NCBI GenBank assembly: GCA_964625525.1
Contig: CAZVEE010000003.1
Coordinates: 1-64,000 of the forward strand
Reading direction: 5' to 3'
Source of the DNA: CAZVEE01 sp964625525
GTDB taxonomy: Bacteria > Pseudomonadota > Alphaproteobacteria > JAJFIK01
Length of the DNA: 64,000 nt
Shown: positions 26,658 through 35,843 of the stretch, one piece after another
Position numbering within the stretch: position 1 is the first letter of the stretch
Layout: every line of letters starts with the position of its first letter
Notes under the pieces: model-generated
What the model saw: the letters and a program-made list of their open reading frames with translations, nothing else
Database searches by the model: none
What the model was told of the DNA's origin: nothing
Position numbers and translations under genes: made by a program

Positions 26658-27236
26658 GATCCTGCCGTTTCTCGGGTTGGGCACGCACCATACGCGGCCC
26701 AGGCGGTTTGTGAAGGGTTGAGTCCTGCGTGGAAGGCCCGGCCTGGCCGGTGGATCCAAGATCCCACTGGGACACGGTGCCTCTAACCCGAATTGTCACT
26801 TTTCGGGACACGTCTTTTTGACTAATGTCCGGCTCAAGGGTTGACGATAGGCCCAAGCCTGAGTCGTGAGCCTGTGAGAGGCCAAGCGCCGGAGCGACCC
26901 CGGCGATTGGGACGGCCAGGAAACGGGGAAACACCTGAACCTGGAGGGAGTTTCCGCCAGGATGAGCGCAGCAGCGATATTCGGTCGAGAACGCCGAATA
27001 GCGCGGCTCGTGGTATTGGAGCCGCGGGGGGCCGAGCAGGGGGCGACGCTTGGTTAGCGTGGCATGCGGCGTGAAACGCACTGGGTTTGGGAGCACTGGG
27101 TTTGGGAGCACTCGGTCTGGGAGCACAGGGTCTGGGAGCACAGGGTCCTGGAGCGAAGTGGGACCGGAGCAGGCGACCGCACTTCAGGCGATGCGTGAGG
27201 CGGGCCAGTCGGCGTGGAAAGGGATAAGCGGGGGCC
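26658..27236 (+). other. Gene-free region upstream of the GT26 gene, with tandem repeats
   Basis: The open frames here are shadow-like and unsupported. The region separates two divergently transcribed genes (TyrA-like and GT26) and must contain both promoters. It also contains a five-copy 15-bp repeat at 27081-27154, listed separately. No promoter could be assigned with confidence. Confidence 0.45.
27081..27154. repeat. 15-bp tandem repeat, five copies
   Basis: The unit is CTGGGTTTGGGAGCA with variants CTCGGTCTGGGAGCA and CAGGGTCTGGGAGCA, starting at 27081, 27096, 27111, 27126 and 27141. The last copy is degenerate (CAGGGTCCTGGAGC). It lies 83 bases before the GT26 start codon, in the leader of the polysaccharide locus. 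A repeat-length effect on spacing or on regulator binding is possible. Confidence 0.85.
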
Positions 27237-28055
27237 ATGATTAATAACGATTGGGCCAATGTGCTGGGGGTGAACGTGTCCGTGGGCACGGTCGACTCCG
27301 CTTACCAAACCATCCGCTCTTGGATCGACACGGGGGCCCGCCACTATGTGACGATCACCGGGGCCCACGGCGTTATTGAATGTCAGCGTGACGTGACGCT
27401 GATGGGAATTCACAACCGTGCCGGCATGGTCACAGCCGACGGCATGCCGCTGGTGTGGATGAGCCGCCTGCAAGGCCATCGCAGCGCGCAACGGGTGTAC
27501 GGCCCTGACCTGATGCGTCATGTGCTTGACCAAAGCCGTGACGGCTCGGTGCGGCATTATCTCTATGGCGCGACGGACGAGACCATCGCGGATCTCAAGC
27601 GCGCGATCGCGCGCGACTATCCCGGCGCGACCATTGTCGGGGCGTATGCGCCGCCGTTTCGCAAGATTGGCGCGCGGGAAGAAGAGGAGGTCATCGCGGC
27701 GATCAATGCGGCCGAGCCGCATGTGATCTGGGTGGGCCTCAGCACGCCTAAGCAGGAATATTGGATGGCGAACCACATCGCCAAACTGAATGCCAATGCG
27801 CTGATTGGCGTGGGCGCCGCCTTTGATTTCCTGGCCGGGAACAAGGCGCAGGCGCCGCGGATGATCCAGCGCTCGGGCTTGGAATGGGCTTATCGCCTGT
27901 GCACTGAGCCTGGACGCCTGGCGCGTCGTTACGCGGATATCGTGCCCCGGTTCCTTATGCTGGGCGGCATGCAGCTTGCGGGTCTGCGCAAGTGGCAGGC
28001 GCCGGAGCGGGTCACCGAGGGGGCGGGCGCGAAGGTGTTGGCCCAGGAAAACTGA
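27237..28055 (+). CDS. WecG/TagA/CpsF family (GT26) glycosyltransferase
   Basis: This is a 272-aa membrane-associated glycosyltransferase that extends a lipid-linked sugar. Family motifs are clear: YVTITGAHGVIECQRD, MVTADGMPLVWMSRLQG (conserved Asp of the active site), RVYGPDLM, VIWVGLSTPKQEYWM and IGVGAAFDFLAGNKAQAPR. In GT26 enzymes such as TagA, WecG and GumM, the Thr and Asp in the first two motifs are important for transfer of ManNAc, ManNAcA or GlcA-type sugars. Start ATG 27237 follows AGCGGGGGCC. It opens the second, heteropolysaccharide locus and is followed by the GDP-mannose epimerase-like gene after 150 bp. Confidence 0.9.
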   Translation: MINNDWANVLGVNVSVGTVDSAYQTIRSWIDTGARHYVTITGAHGVIECQRDVTLMGIHNRAGMVTADGMPLVWMSRLQGHRSAQRVYGPDLMRHVLDQSRDGSVRHYLYGATDETIADLKRAIARDYPGATIVGAYAPPFRKIGAREEEEVIAAINAAEPHVIWVGLSTPKQEYWMANHIAKLNANALIGVGAAFDFLAGNKAQAPRMIQRSGLEWAYRLCTEPGRLARRYADIVPRFLMLGGMQLAGLRKWQAPERVTEGAGAKVLAQEN

Positions 28056-28205
28056 CGAGTTGCCGTGCAATCGGCCCAAAAGATCAGCGGACAACGCCCA
28101 AGAGAGGCGCTTTCACGCAATGCACGGCTGGCCAGCCGCGGAGGAAGGTGTTAGAGCACTCCGCGAACCGGCCAATTTTTCGATGCGCAGGATGGAGATA
28201 CACGG

Positions 28206-29231
28206 ATGGAGATGGATAAGGACAGCCTCGTTGTCGTGACCGGCGGCGGTGGTTTCATCGGCGGCCATCTGGTGAAGCACTTCATTGATAATGGCTTCAA
28301 GAAGGTGCGTTCGGTCGACATCAAGCCCTTCTCCAACTGGTATCAGGTGCACGACAGCGTCGAGAACCTGCAGCTCGACTTGGCCGACATCAACAGTTGT
28401 CGCCAGGCCGCGCGTGGCGGTCGCTACGTCTACAATTTGGCGGCCGATATGGGCGGCATGGGCTTCATTGAGAACAACAAGGCGGCGTGCATGCTGTCGG
28501 TTCTGGTGAACACCCATATGCTGATGGCTGTCAAAGAAGCCGGTGACACCGAGCGCTTCTTCTATTCCTCTTCCGCCTGCATCTACCCCGCCTATCGTCA
28601 GGGGGAGACGGATGTGACGGCGCTGAAGGAATCCGATGCGTATCCGGCGCAGTCCGAGGACGGCTATGGCTGGGAGAAGCTGTTCTCTGAGCGCATGTGC
28701 CGCCACTTCCGCGAAGACTATGGCATTGAGACCCGCGTGGCGCGCTATCACAATGTGTACGGTCCCAACGGCACGTGGCGTGGCGGTCGGGAAAAGGCGC
28801 CGGCGGCAATGTGCCGGAAGGTCATCGAGGCCAAACTGTCGGGCAATCACGAGATCGAAATCTGGGGCGACGGCGAGCAGACGCGGTCCTTCATGTATAT
28901 TGACGACTGCGTGAAGGGCTCGAACCTGATCACGACCCGCGATGTGCTGGAGCCGCTGAACCTGGGCAGCGACGAGCTGGTGTCGATCAATCGTTTGGTG
29001 GAAATCGTCGAAAACATCGCCGGTGTGAAGCTGAAGCGGAATTACAAGCTCGATGCTCCGCAGGGCGTGCGCGGCCGCAACTCCGACAACACCATGATTA
29101 AGCAGGAACTCGGCTGGGCGCCGGAGATCTCGCTTGAGGATGGCATGGAGCGCACTTATCGCTGGATCTATGACGAAATGATCGCGGCGCAGGGCAATGA
29201 GAAATCGGCACCAAGTGTTGCCGCGGGCTAA
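28206..29231 (+). CDS. GDP-mannose 3,5-epimerase-like SDR (plant GME type)
   Basis: This is a 341-aa extended short-chain dehydrogenase/reductase with unusually strong resemblance to plant GDP-mannose 3,5-epimerase. NAD motif GGGGFIGGH is near residue 13. The sequence AADMGGMGFIENN, then SSSACIYP with catalytic Cys125, YGWEK with Tyr154 and Lys158, and GTWRGGREKAPAAMCRK with acid/base Lys197 all match the plant enzyme, as does PQGVRGRNSDNTMIKQELGWAP. The predicted reaction converts GDP-D-mannose to GDP-L-galactose and/or GDP-L-gulose, a donor for polysaccharide. ATG 28206 was used; MDKDSLV two codons later is an alternative. An intrinsic terminator follows. Confidence 0.88.
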   Translation: MEMDKDSLVVVTGGGGFIGGHLVKHFIDNGFKKVRSVDIKPFSNWYQVHDSVENLQLDLADINSCRQAARGGRYVYNLAADMGGMGFIENNKAACMLSVLVNTHMLMAVKEAGDTERFFYSSSACIYPAYRQGETDVTALKESDAYPAQSEDGYGWEKLFSERMCRHFREDYGIETRVARYHNVYGPNGTWRGGREKAPAAMCRKVIEAKLSGNHEIEIWGDGEQTRSFMYIDDCVKGSNLITTRDVLEPLNLGSDELVSINRLVEIVENIAGVKLKRNYKLDAPQGVRGRNSDNTMIKQELGWAPEISLEDGMERTYRWIYDEMIAAQGNEKSAPSVAAG

Positions 29232-29257
29232 GCCCGAAACCCTACGAGACAGACCCA

Positions 29258-29287
29258 GCGCCCGGAGATCATCCGGGCGCTTTTTTT
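29258..29287 (+). terminator. Intrinsic terminator after the GME-like gene
   Basis: GCGCCCGG (29258-29265), loop AGATCAT, CCGGGCGC (29273-29280), then seven T. A perfect eight-pair stem and T-tract, 27 bases after the stop codon. Confidence 0.93.
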
Positions 29288-29653
29288 GTGGTGGCCCACT
29301 GGGATGAGTCATCTGTAAGCAGATGATTTCATTCGGCCTACCGCTTTCTCCACACACTCCTCCCCAAGAGGATGAGGCTGTGCCCCGAAACCGCACGGGG
29401 TGAGGGCCCGCTTTGCGTTGACACGCGTCAAGTGTGGCCTTAATCACAGTCACGTGCGTCGAGTGCTGACGGATCGCGCAAGGCCTTGAAGGCGCTGCGG
29501 TCGTATCTCTCCTTCACCGTTCCGGATGTGCTGGCATGATGTCCGCGTCCAGGGCGTTTTCCGGTCCACGGAATCAGGCATGCTTCGCCGCAAGAGACAG
29601 TCCGGAATCGGCCGGGGTGTCGCGGTGCTGCGGCCGTAACGGGGTCTTTACGG
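29288..29653 (+). other. Gene-free region with small inverted repeats, upstream of DUF481 gene
   Basis: This 366-bp stretch has no supported gene. It contains a hairpin TCATCT/AGATGA (29309-29326), a weak CCCCG/CGGGG pairing near 29383-29400, and TTGAC-ACGC-GTCAA at 29418-29431 (listed separately). It probably holds the promoter of the gene at 29654. Confidence 0.45.
29418..29431 (+). promoter_or_regulatory. TTGAC-N4-GTCAA palindrome overlapping a consensus -35
   Basis: TTGACACGCGTCAA is a perfect inverted repeat whose left half is also a perfect TTGACA -35 hexamer. At 16-17 bases downstream the DNA reads TTAATCA, a poor -10. It could be a promoter with an overlapping operator for the DUF481 gene about 220 bases downstream. 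Evidence is only the pattern. Confidence 0.3.
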
Positions 29654-30676
29654 ATGAATCGAGCCGGCTTGATGGTCGTGGCGCTCGCCCTTGTGGTGTG
29701 GCTGTGCCCGGTCTTGAGTGTTGCCCAGGAGAGTGCGGCCCAGACCGGTCCGCGCCTGACACCCGATGTGCGGCGCATGGTGGAACTGGCCGCGGACGGT
29801 CCGGTCGACGCGCTGGCCGTCACGGCTCGTATCGCCGCGCAAGCGCTTCCGGGTACTGAGCCTGAAATCATGGCCATTGTGGCGCGCCAGGCGCCCCAGG
29901 CGGCTCCGGATGTGGCCTTCGCGCTCGGGTTACGCCCGCGCACGGCCCCGGCCGCTGTCGCGGCTGCGCAGGCCGAGGCGTCTCAAGCCGCCATTGAAGA
30001 AACCGTGACGGAAGCCCAAGTGCCGCGTTTCTGGTCGTTTGAAGGCTGGGAAGGCTCGGCCGCCCTGGGCAGTTCGCGCAGTACGGGCAACACGGAAGAA
30101 GTCTCCGTGAGCGCCGACCTCGATGCCAACCGGTCCCATGGACCGTGGTCTTATGAGCTGGCGTTGAAGGCAGAGCTGGAAGGGGCGAACGGTGAGCGCA
30201 CCAAGCAGCGTTTTGAAGGCGGTGTTCAGGTCAATCGCGATTTCAGCGAGCGTTTTTATACGTTCCTGACAGCCCACTACGAGAATGACCGGTTCAGCGG
30301 CTTTGACTACCGGGTGCTGCTGTCGCCGGGCATGGGCTATCGCGCCTTCACCCGGGATGACTTGGCCTGGCGCCTGGAAGCGGGCCCGTCGGTGCGTTTC
30401 GATCATGCCGATGACAGCAATCTGCGCGCCGAGCCCGGCGCGCGCCTGTCGAGCCAGTTCCGCTGGTTGCCGGTGAAGCGGTTGACCCTGACCAACGACA
30501 CCGAGGCGGTGATCAGCGAAGGGGCGACTTTGCGCAATGTGGCGGCGGCGGAAGCGCAGATCTACGGCGCCTTCTCCCTGCGTCTGTCCTATGATGTGCG
30601 GTATAATTTCGACCCGCCGGTGGATACGGACAGCCTGGATACCACCACCAAGGCGTCGCTCGTCTATTCCTTCTGA
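29654..30676 (+). CDS. DUF481 family outer-membrane protein
   Basis: This 340-aa protein has a Sec signal peptide (MNRAGLMVVALALVVWLCPVLSVAQ), an Ala-rich helical region to about residue 115, then a DUF481/YdiY-like beta-barrel. The barrel starts at GWEGSAALGSSRSTGNTEE, the typical DUF481 beginning where a Gly/Ser-rich strand is followed by STGN. It ends with the strand TTTKASLVYSF, whose terminal Phe fits an outer-membrane barrel signal. Function of the family is unknown (salt-induced or surface protein in some bacteria). It is followed 64 bp later by the pirin gene; co-transcription is possible. Confidence 0.8.
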   Translation: MNRAGLMVVALALVVWLCPVLSVAQESAAQTGPRLTPDVRRMVELAADGPVDALAVTARIAAQALPGTEPEIMAIVARQAPQAAPDVAFALGLRPRTAPAAVAAAQAEASQAAIEETVTEAQVPRFWSFEGWEGSAALGSSRSTGNTEEVSVSADLDANRSHGPWSYELALKAELEGANGERTKQRFEGGVQVNRDFSERFYTFLTAHYENDRFSGFDYRVLLSPGMGYRAFTRDDLAWRLEAGPSVRFDHADDSNLRAEPGARLSSQFRWLPVKRLTLTNDTEAVISEGATLRNVAAAEAQIYGAFSLRLSYDVRYNFDPPVDTDSLDTTTKASLVYSF

Positions 30677-30740
30677 CCGGCCCCGCTGCTCCCCCTTACC
30701 GGCTGTGTGGCCCCTGTCACTGACCTTGGGAGGCCCGTTC

Positions 30741-31673
30741 ATGAGCGCCGGCATCACTCACATCGATCCGAAAATCAGCGATATCGGCGATTTCCAAGTG
30801 CGCCGGGCGCTGCCCTCCAGTCGTCGGCGCATGGTCGGGCCGTTCATCTTTTGGGATGAGATGGGCCCGGCGGTGTTCGCACCCGGAACCGGCCTTGATG
30901 TGGGGCCGCACCCTCATATCGGTCTGGCCACGGTGACTTATCTGTTCGAGGGCGAACTGATGCATCGGGACACGTTGGGCGTTGTGGCGGCGGTGCGCCC
31001 GCGCGATATCAATGTTATGGCGGCGGGCCGGGGCATTGTGCATTCCGAGCGCACGGGCGAGGAGCCACGAGCAAGCGGACAGCGCCTGCATGGCATTCAG
31101 GCGTGGATTGCGTTGCCCGAAGAGGTGGCGGAGGCCGAGCCGTGTTTTGATCATCAGGATGCCGCCGACTTGCCGTTGGTGGAGCGCCCGGGTGCGACGG
31201 TGCGGGTGATCGCGGGCTCGGCCTATGGCGTGACATCGCCGGCCCTAACGTTCTCGCCGACTCTTTACTGCGAAGCGCATCTGGAAGCGGGCGCAAGCCT
31301 TTCCCTGCCAGACGAGCATGAGGACTGCGCCCTTTATGTCGTGTCGGGCGATGTGCGTCTTGGTGGTGAGCCGGTCGCGGAGCGCACGATGGCGGTGCTC
31401 GGCGAGGGCGTGCGACCGGTGCTGATGGCGGACACGCCCGCTCATGTCATGGTGCTGGGGGGCGCGCCTCTCGGGCGGCGCTATATCACTTGGAACTTTG
31501 TGGCCTCGACGCGCGAGCGCCTGGAGAAGGCGCGCCAGGACTGGGCGCAGAGCGCCGCCGGTGGGTTTCAGGGTACATATTTCGCTCTGCCCGCGGGTGA
31601 GCACGAGCATATTCCGTTCCCGGATGACCGCGAGGGACCACCGGCCAGCACGCCCGATTGCCCGACGACCTAA
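30741..31673 (+). CDS. Pirin family protein
   Basis: This is a 310-aa bicupin of the pirin family. The start at ATG 30741 is preceded by TTGGGAGG; upstream in-frame codons overlap the DUF481 gene and are not protein-like. The metal-site residues of the N-terminal cupin are present as HPHIG with the downstream GIVHSER, where the second His and Glu complete the metal ligands. The C-terminal cupin contains the usual pirin_C region (FVASTRERLEKARQDW). Bacterial pirins are iron proteins, some with quercetinase activity or regulatory roles. Nothing here shows which applies. Confidence 0.88.
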   Translation: MSAGITHIDPKISDIGDFQVRRALPSSRRRMVGPFIFWDEMGPAVFAPGTGLDVGPHPHIGLATVTYLFEGELMHRDTLGVVAAVRPRDINVMAAGRGIVHSERTGEEPRASGQRLHGIQAWIALPEEVAEAEPCFDHQDAADLPLVERPGATVRVIAGSAYGVTSPALTFSPTLYCEAHLEAGASLSLPDEHEDCALYVVSGDVRLGGEPVAERTMAVLGEGVRPVLMADTPAHVMVLGGAPLGRRYITWNFVASTRERLEKARQDWAQSAAGGFQGTYFALPAGEHEHIPFPDDREGPPASTPDCPTT

Positions 31674-32282
31674 GCGCGATCCAGAGAGCATGATCCAATT
31701 CGGATATGGCTGGCTGTCCTGCGGCTCACTGTGACAGTGGGGCAGGGCGGCATGGCCAAACTGGGCATGTTCACGCCGCTCGTCCGTATGGTGATGCATT
31801 CCCATGCGCTTTCAGGTCTTTGTGATCACGACAACACGCCCTTGTCCCCATTTTCGCCGCGATTCACCCTGAAGAACGCAGCCGCACGTGGTGCGGTTAA
31901 GAAGAATTCACGACGGAGGATGCAAGAGAGGCTGGACAGCGATCCGGTTCCGCGCTTAACAACCCAACCGTGACAGGGCGTTCATGGATCGAACTGTTTG
32001 GGTCTGACGGTGTTGAACGGGTGACCAGATATCTGGCTGTGCAGAAATGGCACGGCCAGATGGACCGGGCCTCAGGCTAATCCCGGAATGACACGGCGAC
32101 AGATTGGTATTTCTGTGCCGTACCATGGACTTGGACTGAATAAGGACTAGCACCGCGGGCCCGAGTCGGGCATGACCCTTACAGAAAGGGTCGCGGACTC
32201 TTTGTCGGTATCACCGGGGGGACACTTTGCCTCTCTCTGCGAGTAACGCCTTGCTCCCCGGTTCCTTCCACAGGGGAGAACA
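31674..32282 (+). other. Gene-free region upstream of the first RTX gene
   Basis: The 609 bases between the pirin stop and the first nidogen/RTX gene have no supported gene. Several TTAA-containing motifs occur (31899, 31956 area), but none matches a full CtrA-type site. It probably contains the long leader and promoter of the RTX gene. GGGGAGAAC immediately before 32283 is the ribosome site. Confidence 0.45.
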
Positions 32283-35200
32283 ATGGTAGATCTCATCAAC
32301 GGACTGGGTGGTGACGAAGGATTCGGCGAATTCTCCGTGACAACTGGCGACAATACGAGCGTTGCCGTAAACCTGACCAACAACAATTTCTTCGGCAACC
32401 AGCTGAAGATTGGCGATGGTCTCTTCAGCCAGGTCAAAGTTAGCACCAACGGCTATATCAGCTTCGGAAGCCTCTCCGACGGTACCATCGTTCCGGGAGC
32501 AGACTCCCTGGCGGATACTTTCGGCTCGGTCCCGTTCATCGCGCCCTTCTTCGCCAATGCGGACACCACGTCGCCGGACGTGCTGTTCGACCCGACCCCG
32601 GGCGGTACTTCTCAGGGTTCGAACGAAGTTTTCATCGATATCACCTCGAACACGCTGACGGTGACCTGGGATGATGTTGGCTTCTCTGATGGCGTTCCGG
32701 GAACCGGCAATGTTTCCGCGTTGAACGCCTTCCAGGTGATCATCACTGATCGCTCTGATGAAGCTGGCTTCCAGCTCGGTGATTTCGACATCGAGATTCG
32801 CTACGAGGACATCAATTGGGCGGCTGGCACCAATCCGGGCGATGTCACCGCGCGGGCCGCGATCTGGTCGGGCAATGAAGCGGACGGCTTCATCGAACTG
32901 CCGGGCTCGGGAACCGAAGCTGGCGTGCTGGCGCTGGACGAGACTCTCGGCAACACCAATGAGCCGGGCCGCTTCTTCTTCGAAGTGCGCGACGGTGTGA
33001 TCTCGCAAGTGCAATTCCTGCCGACCCTGTCCGTGAATGCGGATGCGCTAAGTGTGGCGGAAGGCGCTGGCGGCACCACCGACGTGACCTTCACGCTGAC
33101 GCGCTCTGACTCGAATGGCGCTTTGAACGTGCCCTTCACCATCGATGGCTCCGGCGGCAACCCGGCCAACAGCGATGACGTGCAAGGCGACCTGCCGTTC
33201 TCCGGCACCGCCACCTTCGCGGATGGCGCACTGACCACCACCGTGACCATTCAGGTCTCCGGCGATGTGGACATTGAGGCGGACGAGGATCTGACCATCA
33301 CGTTGGATCCGCAAAACACGCTCACCGACGTGGTGACCATCACGGCGCAGACCGCGACCACCACCGTGACCAATGACGACGACGGATCGAACCAGGCGCC
33401 GGTTGCTGCCGCGGATGCCTTCGCCATCAACGAAGATGGCGGCCAGGTCGCTGGCAGTGTGCTGGCGGACAATGGCAATGGTCCGGACTTCGACGTGGAA
33501 AACGATGTGCCGCTGACCACGACGGTGGCCACGGATGTGTCGAACGGGACGCTGGTGCTGAACGCCAATGGGACGTTCACCTACACGCCGGATGCCAATT
33601 TCGAAGGCGTCGACACCTTCACCTACACCTTGACCGACAGCCAGGGTGAAAGCAGCGTTGGCACGGTGACCATCACGGTCAACCCGACCAATGACGCGCC
33701 GGTGGCCGCCGATGATGATTTCATCGTTGTCGAGGACACGCCGCTCAATGGCAATCTGCTTGCGGACAATGGCAACGGCCTCGACAGCGATCTGGACGGT
33801 GACGCGCTGACGACGGCGCTGGCCGTGGCTCCGGCCAATGGTGTGGTGCAGATCAATGGTGACGGCTCCTTCACGTATACGCCAAACGCCAACTTCACTG
33901 GCAACGACACCTTCACCTATTCGCTGAGCGACGGGACGTTGCTCGATACAGGCATCGTGACCGTACAGGTGACGCCGGTGGACGAAGCTCCGCTTGCGCA
34001 AGATGATGTGCTGCTTACTGAAGAGGACACCATCCTCACCGGGAGCCTGTTTGCCGATAACGGCAATGGTGTCGACGAGGATCCGGACGGCTCTGCCATC
34101 TCCGTGACTCTGCTCAACGGTAATGCGCTGAATGCGGGCGTGGGCCAGATCGTTCTGTCCGGCGGCGGCATTCTGACCGTCAATGCGGACGGCTCGTTCA
34201 CCTTCGATCCGAACGAAGCCTATAACGGTCTGACCGATGGTCAGACCGCGCTCGAAACCTTCACCTATCAGATCCAGGACAGCGATGGTGGTGGCTTTGA
34301 TACCGCGACCGTGCAGTTGACGATCGAAGGCGAAGACACCGAGCTGAACATTGCCGCTGATCAGGTCTCGCTATCCGAGGACGACTTCGGCGACCAGACC
34401 TTCACGTTCACGGTGACCCGTTCGGGCGACACGTCCGAGACGGCGACGGTGGACTTCGCGCTCACCGGGTCTGGCGACAATCCGGCCAATGCGGCTGACT
34501 TCCTGGGCGGTCTGATTTCCAACACCCTGACGTTCAATCCCGGTGAGACCACCAAGACCGTTGCTGTGGTGGTGGACGGTGATTTCGTCCCGGAAACGGA
34601 TGAAACGTTCACTGTGTCTCTGTCCAACCCGACCGTGACCGGCATTCAGCCGATTACCATCGGGACCGCGAGCGCCAGCAGCACCATCCTCAATGATGAT
34701 GCGGCGTTCACGGAAATCTTGGACGGCGACAAAGGCCGCTCCAAAGGGACCAGCGGTGACGACGTCATCCAGGGCACCGAAGGCGGCCGCAACAAGCTCG
34801 ACGGTGATATCGGCGACGATGTGCTGTTCGGCGGCGGTGACCGGGACAAACTGCGCGGCCGGGAAGGTGACGACGATCTGATCGGCGGCAACGACCGGGA
34901 TAAGCTGCGCGGGGACGAGGGCAACGACGCCCTGGTCGGTGATGGCGGGGAAGACCGCCTGCGCGGTGGCGACGGCAATGACGATCTCGATGGCGGCGAC
35001 GGCGACGACCGGCTGGACGGCGACGATGGCGACGACGAGATCTTCGGCGGCGACGGTGCCGACCGGGCTCGCGGTGATGACGGCAACGACGTGATCTTCG
35101 GCGGCGCCGGCGATGACGATCTGCGTGGTGATCGCGGTAACGATCAGCTCTTCGGCAATGAAGGCAATGATGAACTCGATGGTGGCCGGGGCGACGACAT

Positions 35201-35480
35201 GCTCTATGGCAGCGCCGGCTCCAACGTCCTGGAAGGCGGACGGGACTCCGACACCTTCATCTTCAGCGACGGCAACGGTGTGAACACCATCGATGACTTC
35301 GACAGTGAGGAAGACTTCATTGATCTGTCGGGCCTGAGCACGCTCAATGACTTCCAAAGCGTGGTGGCCAATGCGGTCGAAGATGGCAAAGATCTGGTGG
35401 TGACCGCCTCCGGTGGTGAAGTCATCATTTTCGAGAAAACCGATCTCGACGATCTCTCTGCGGGCAACTTTATCTTCTAA
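32283..35480 (+). CDS. Nidogen-like / Calx-beta / cadherin-like / RTX protein 1
   Basis: This large acidic secreted protein, 1065 aa, begins MVDLINGLGGDEGFGE, a leader shared with its two downstream paralogs. It has no Sec signal. A nidogen-like domain (1 to about 235) shows VSTNGYISFG, PFIAPFFANADT, NAFQVIITD and DFDIEIRYEDINW. Then come a Calx-beta module, three cadherin-like modules (each starting like NQAPVAAADAFAINEDG and containing GTFTYTPDANFEGVDTFTYTL), a second Calx-beta, and Ca2+-binding RTX nonapeptides from about 817 to 985 (GGDGDDRLDGDDGDDEIFGG). It ends in a serralysin-type C-terminal domain (DTFIFSDGNGVNTIDDFD). RTX proteins are normally exported by type I secretion using a C-terminal signal. 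The role is probably a matrix adhesin or scaffold. A terminator follows. Confidence 0.88.
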   Translation: MVDLINGLGGDEGFGEFSVTTGDNTSVAVNLTNNNFFGNQLKIGDGLFSQVKVSTNGYISFGSLSDGTIVPGADSLADTFGSVPFIAPFFANADTTSPDVLFDPTPGGTSQGSNEVFIDITSNTLTVTWDDVGFSDGVPGTGNVSALNAFQVIITDRSDEAGFQLGDFDIEIRYEDINWAAGTNPGDVTARAAIWSGNEADGFIELPGSGTEAGVLALDETLGNTNEPGRFFFEVRDGVISQVQFLPTLSVNADALSVAEGAGGTTDVTFTLTRSDSNGALNVPFTIDGSGGNPANSDDVQGDLPFSGTATFADGALTTTVTIQVSGDVDIEADEDLTITLDPQNTLTDVVTITAQTATTTVTNDDDGSNQAPVAAADAFAINEDGGQVAGSVLADNGNGPDFDVENDVPLTTTVATDVSNGTLVLNANGTFTYTPDANFEGVDTFTYTLTDSQGESSVGTVTITVNPTNDAPVAADDDFIVVEDTPLNGNLLADNGNGLDSDLDGDALTTALAVAPANGVVQINGDGSFTYTPNANFTGNDTFTYSLSDGTLLDTGIVTVQVTPVDEAPLAQDDVLLTEEDTILTGSLFADNGNGVDEDPDGSAISVTLLNGNALNAGVGQIVLSGGGILTVNADGSFTFDPNEAYNGLTDGQTALETFTYQIQDSDGGGFDTATVQLTIEGEDTELNIAADQVSLSEDDFGDQTFTFTVTRSGDTSETATVDFALTGSGDNPANAADFLGGLISNTLTFNPGETTKTVAVVVDGDFVPETDETFTVSLSNPTVTGIQPITIGTASASSTILNDDAAFTEILDGDKGRSKGTSGDDVIQGTEGGRNKLDGDIGDDVLFGGGDRDKLRGREGDDDLIGGNDRDKLRGDEGNDALVGDGGEDRLRGGDGNDDLDGGDGDDRLDGDDGDDEIFGGDGADRARGDDGNDVIFGGAGDDDLRGDRGNDQLFGNEGNDELDGGRGDDMLYGSAGSNVLEGGRDSDTFIFSDGNGVNTIDDFDSEEDFIDLSGLSTLNDFQSVVANAVEDGKDLVVTASGGEVIIFEKTDLDDLSAGNFIF

Positions 35481-35843
35481 GACGTCTCGCCCGAGACCCA
35501 TTTACACCAACAACACCCCTTCCGGTTAAGCCGGGAGGGGTGTTTTGCGTAGGGTGGGTGAGTCGAATGCGTCAAGGATCACGCACTTTCGATTACCGAC
35601 ATGACAGGTGATCGCGTATAGTTAAGGCTCTGGTCGACTATTAAAACAAGCCATCAGAGACAGCTCCGAGGCCAGTCATGTCTCGGGAAAGCACATCTTT
35701 GGTGCCGGCCGGACAGCGGTAAAGCGGTATTCAGTTGGGTAGACTGGGGGCACGTCGCTTCCTGGCGATGAGTGAAAAGGGGAGGCCGGTCCGGCACCCC
35801 GGTCGCGCGAGCGAGCCCCAGGACAGGTGTAAGGGGCTATTCT
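35481..35843 (+). other. Gene-free spacer between RTX genes 1 and 2
   Basis: These 363 bases contain the intrinsic terminator at 35512 and then a leader for the second RTX gene. The terminator implies that gene 2 has its own promoter, probably in 35580-35800; no reliable -35/-10 pair was found. AAGGGG before 35844 is the ribosome site. Confidence 0.5.
35512..35546 (+). terminator. Intrinsic terminator after RTX gene 1
   Basis: AACACCCCTTCCGG (35512-35525), loop TTAAG, CCGGGAGGGGTGTT (35531-35544) form fourteen pairs including one G-T, followed by TT(G). The A-rich left flank and T-rich right flank make a strong hairpin. Confidence 0.88.

Noticed and set aside
27050..27244. Small open frame with repeats GFGST encoded by the 15-bp tandem repeat
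   Set aside because: The peptide repeat is only a by-product of a repeat length divisible by three, and the frame overlaps the GT26 start; no other sign of coding.
31880..31975. TTAA-containing sequences upstream of RTX gene 1 considered as CtrA boxes
   Set aside because: Spacing and half-sites do not match the full TTAA-N7-TTAA pattern.
34371..35501. Minus-strand open frame opposite the RTX repeats
   Set aside because: Low-complexity Val/Ala/Ile pattern is the reverse complement of GGxGxDx repeats.
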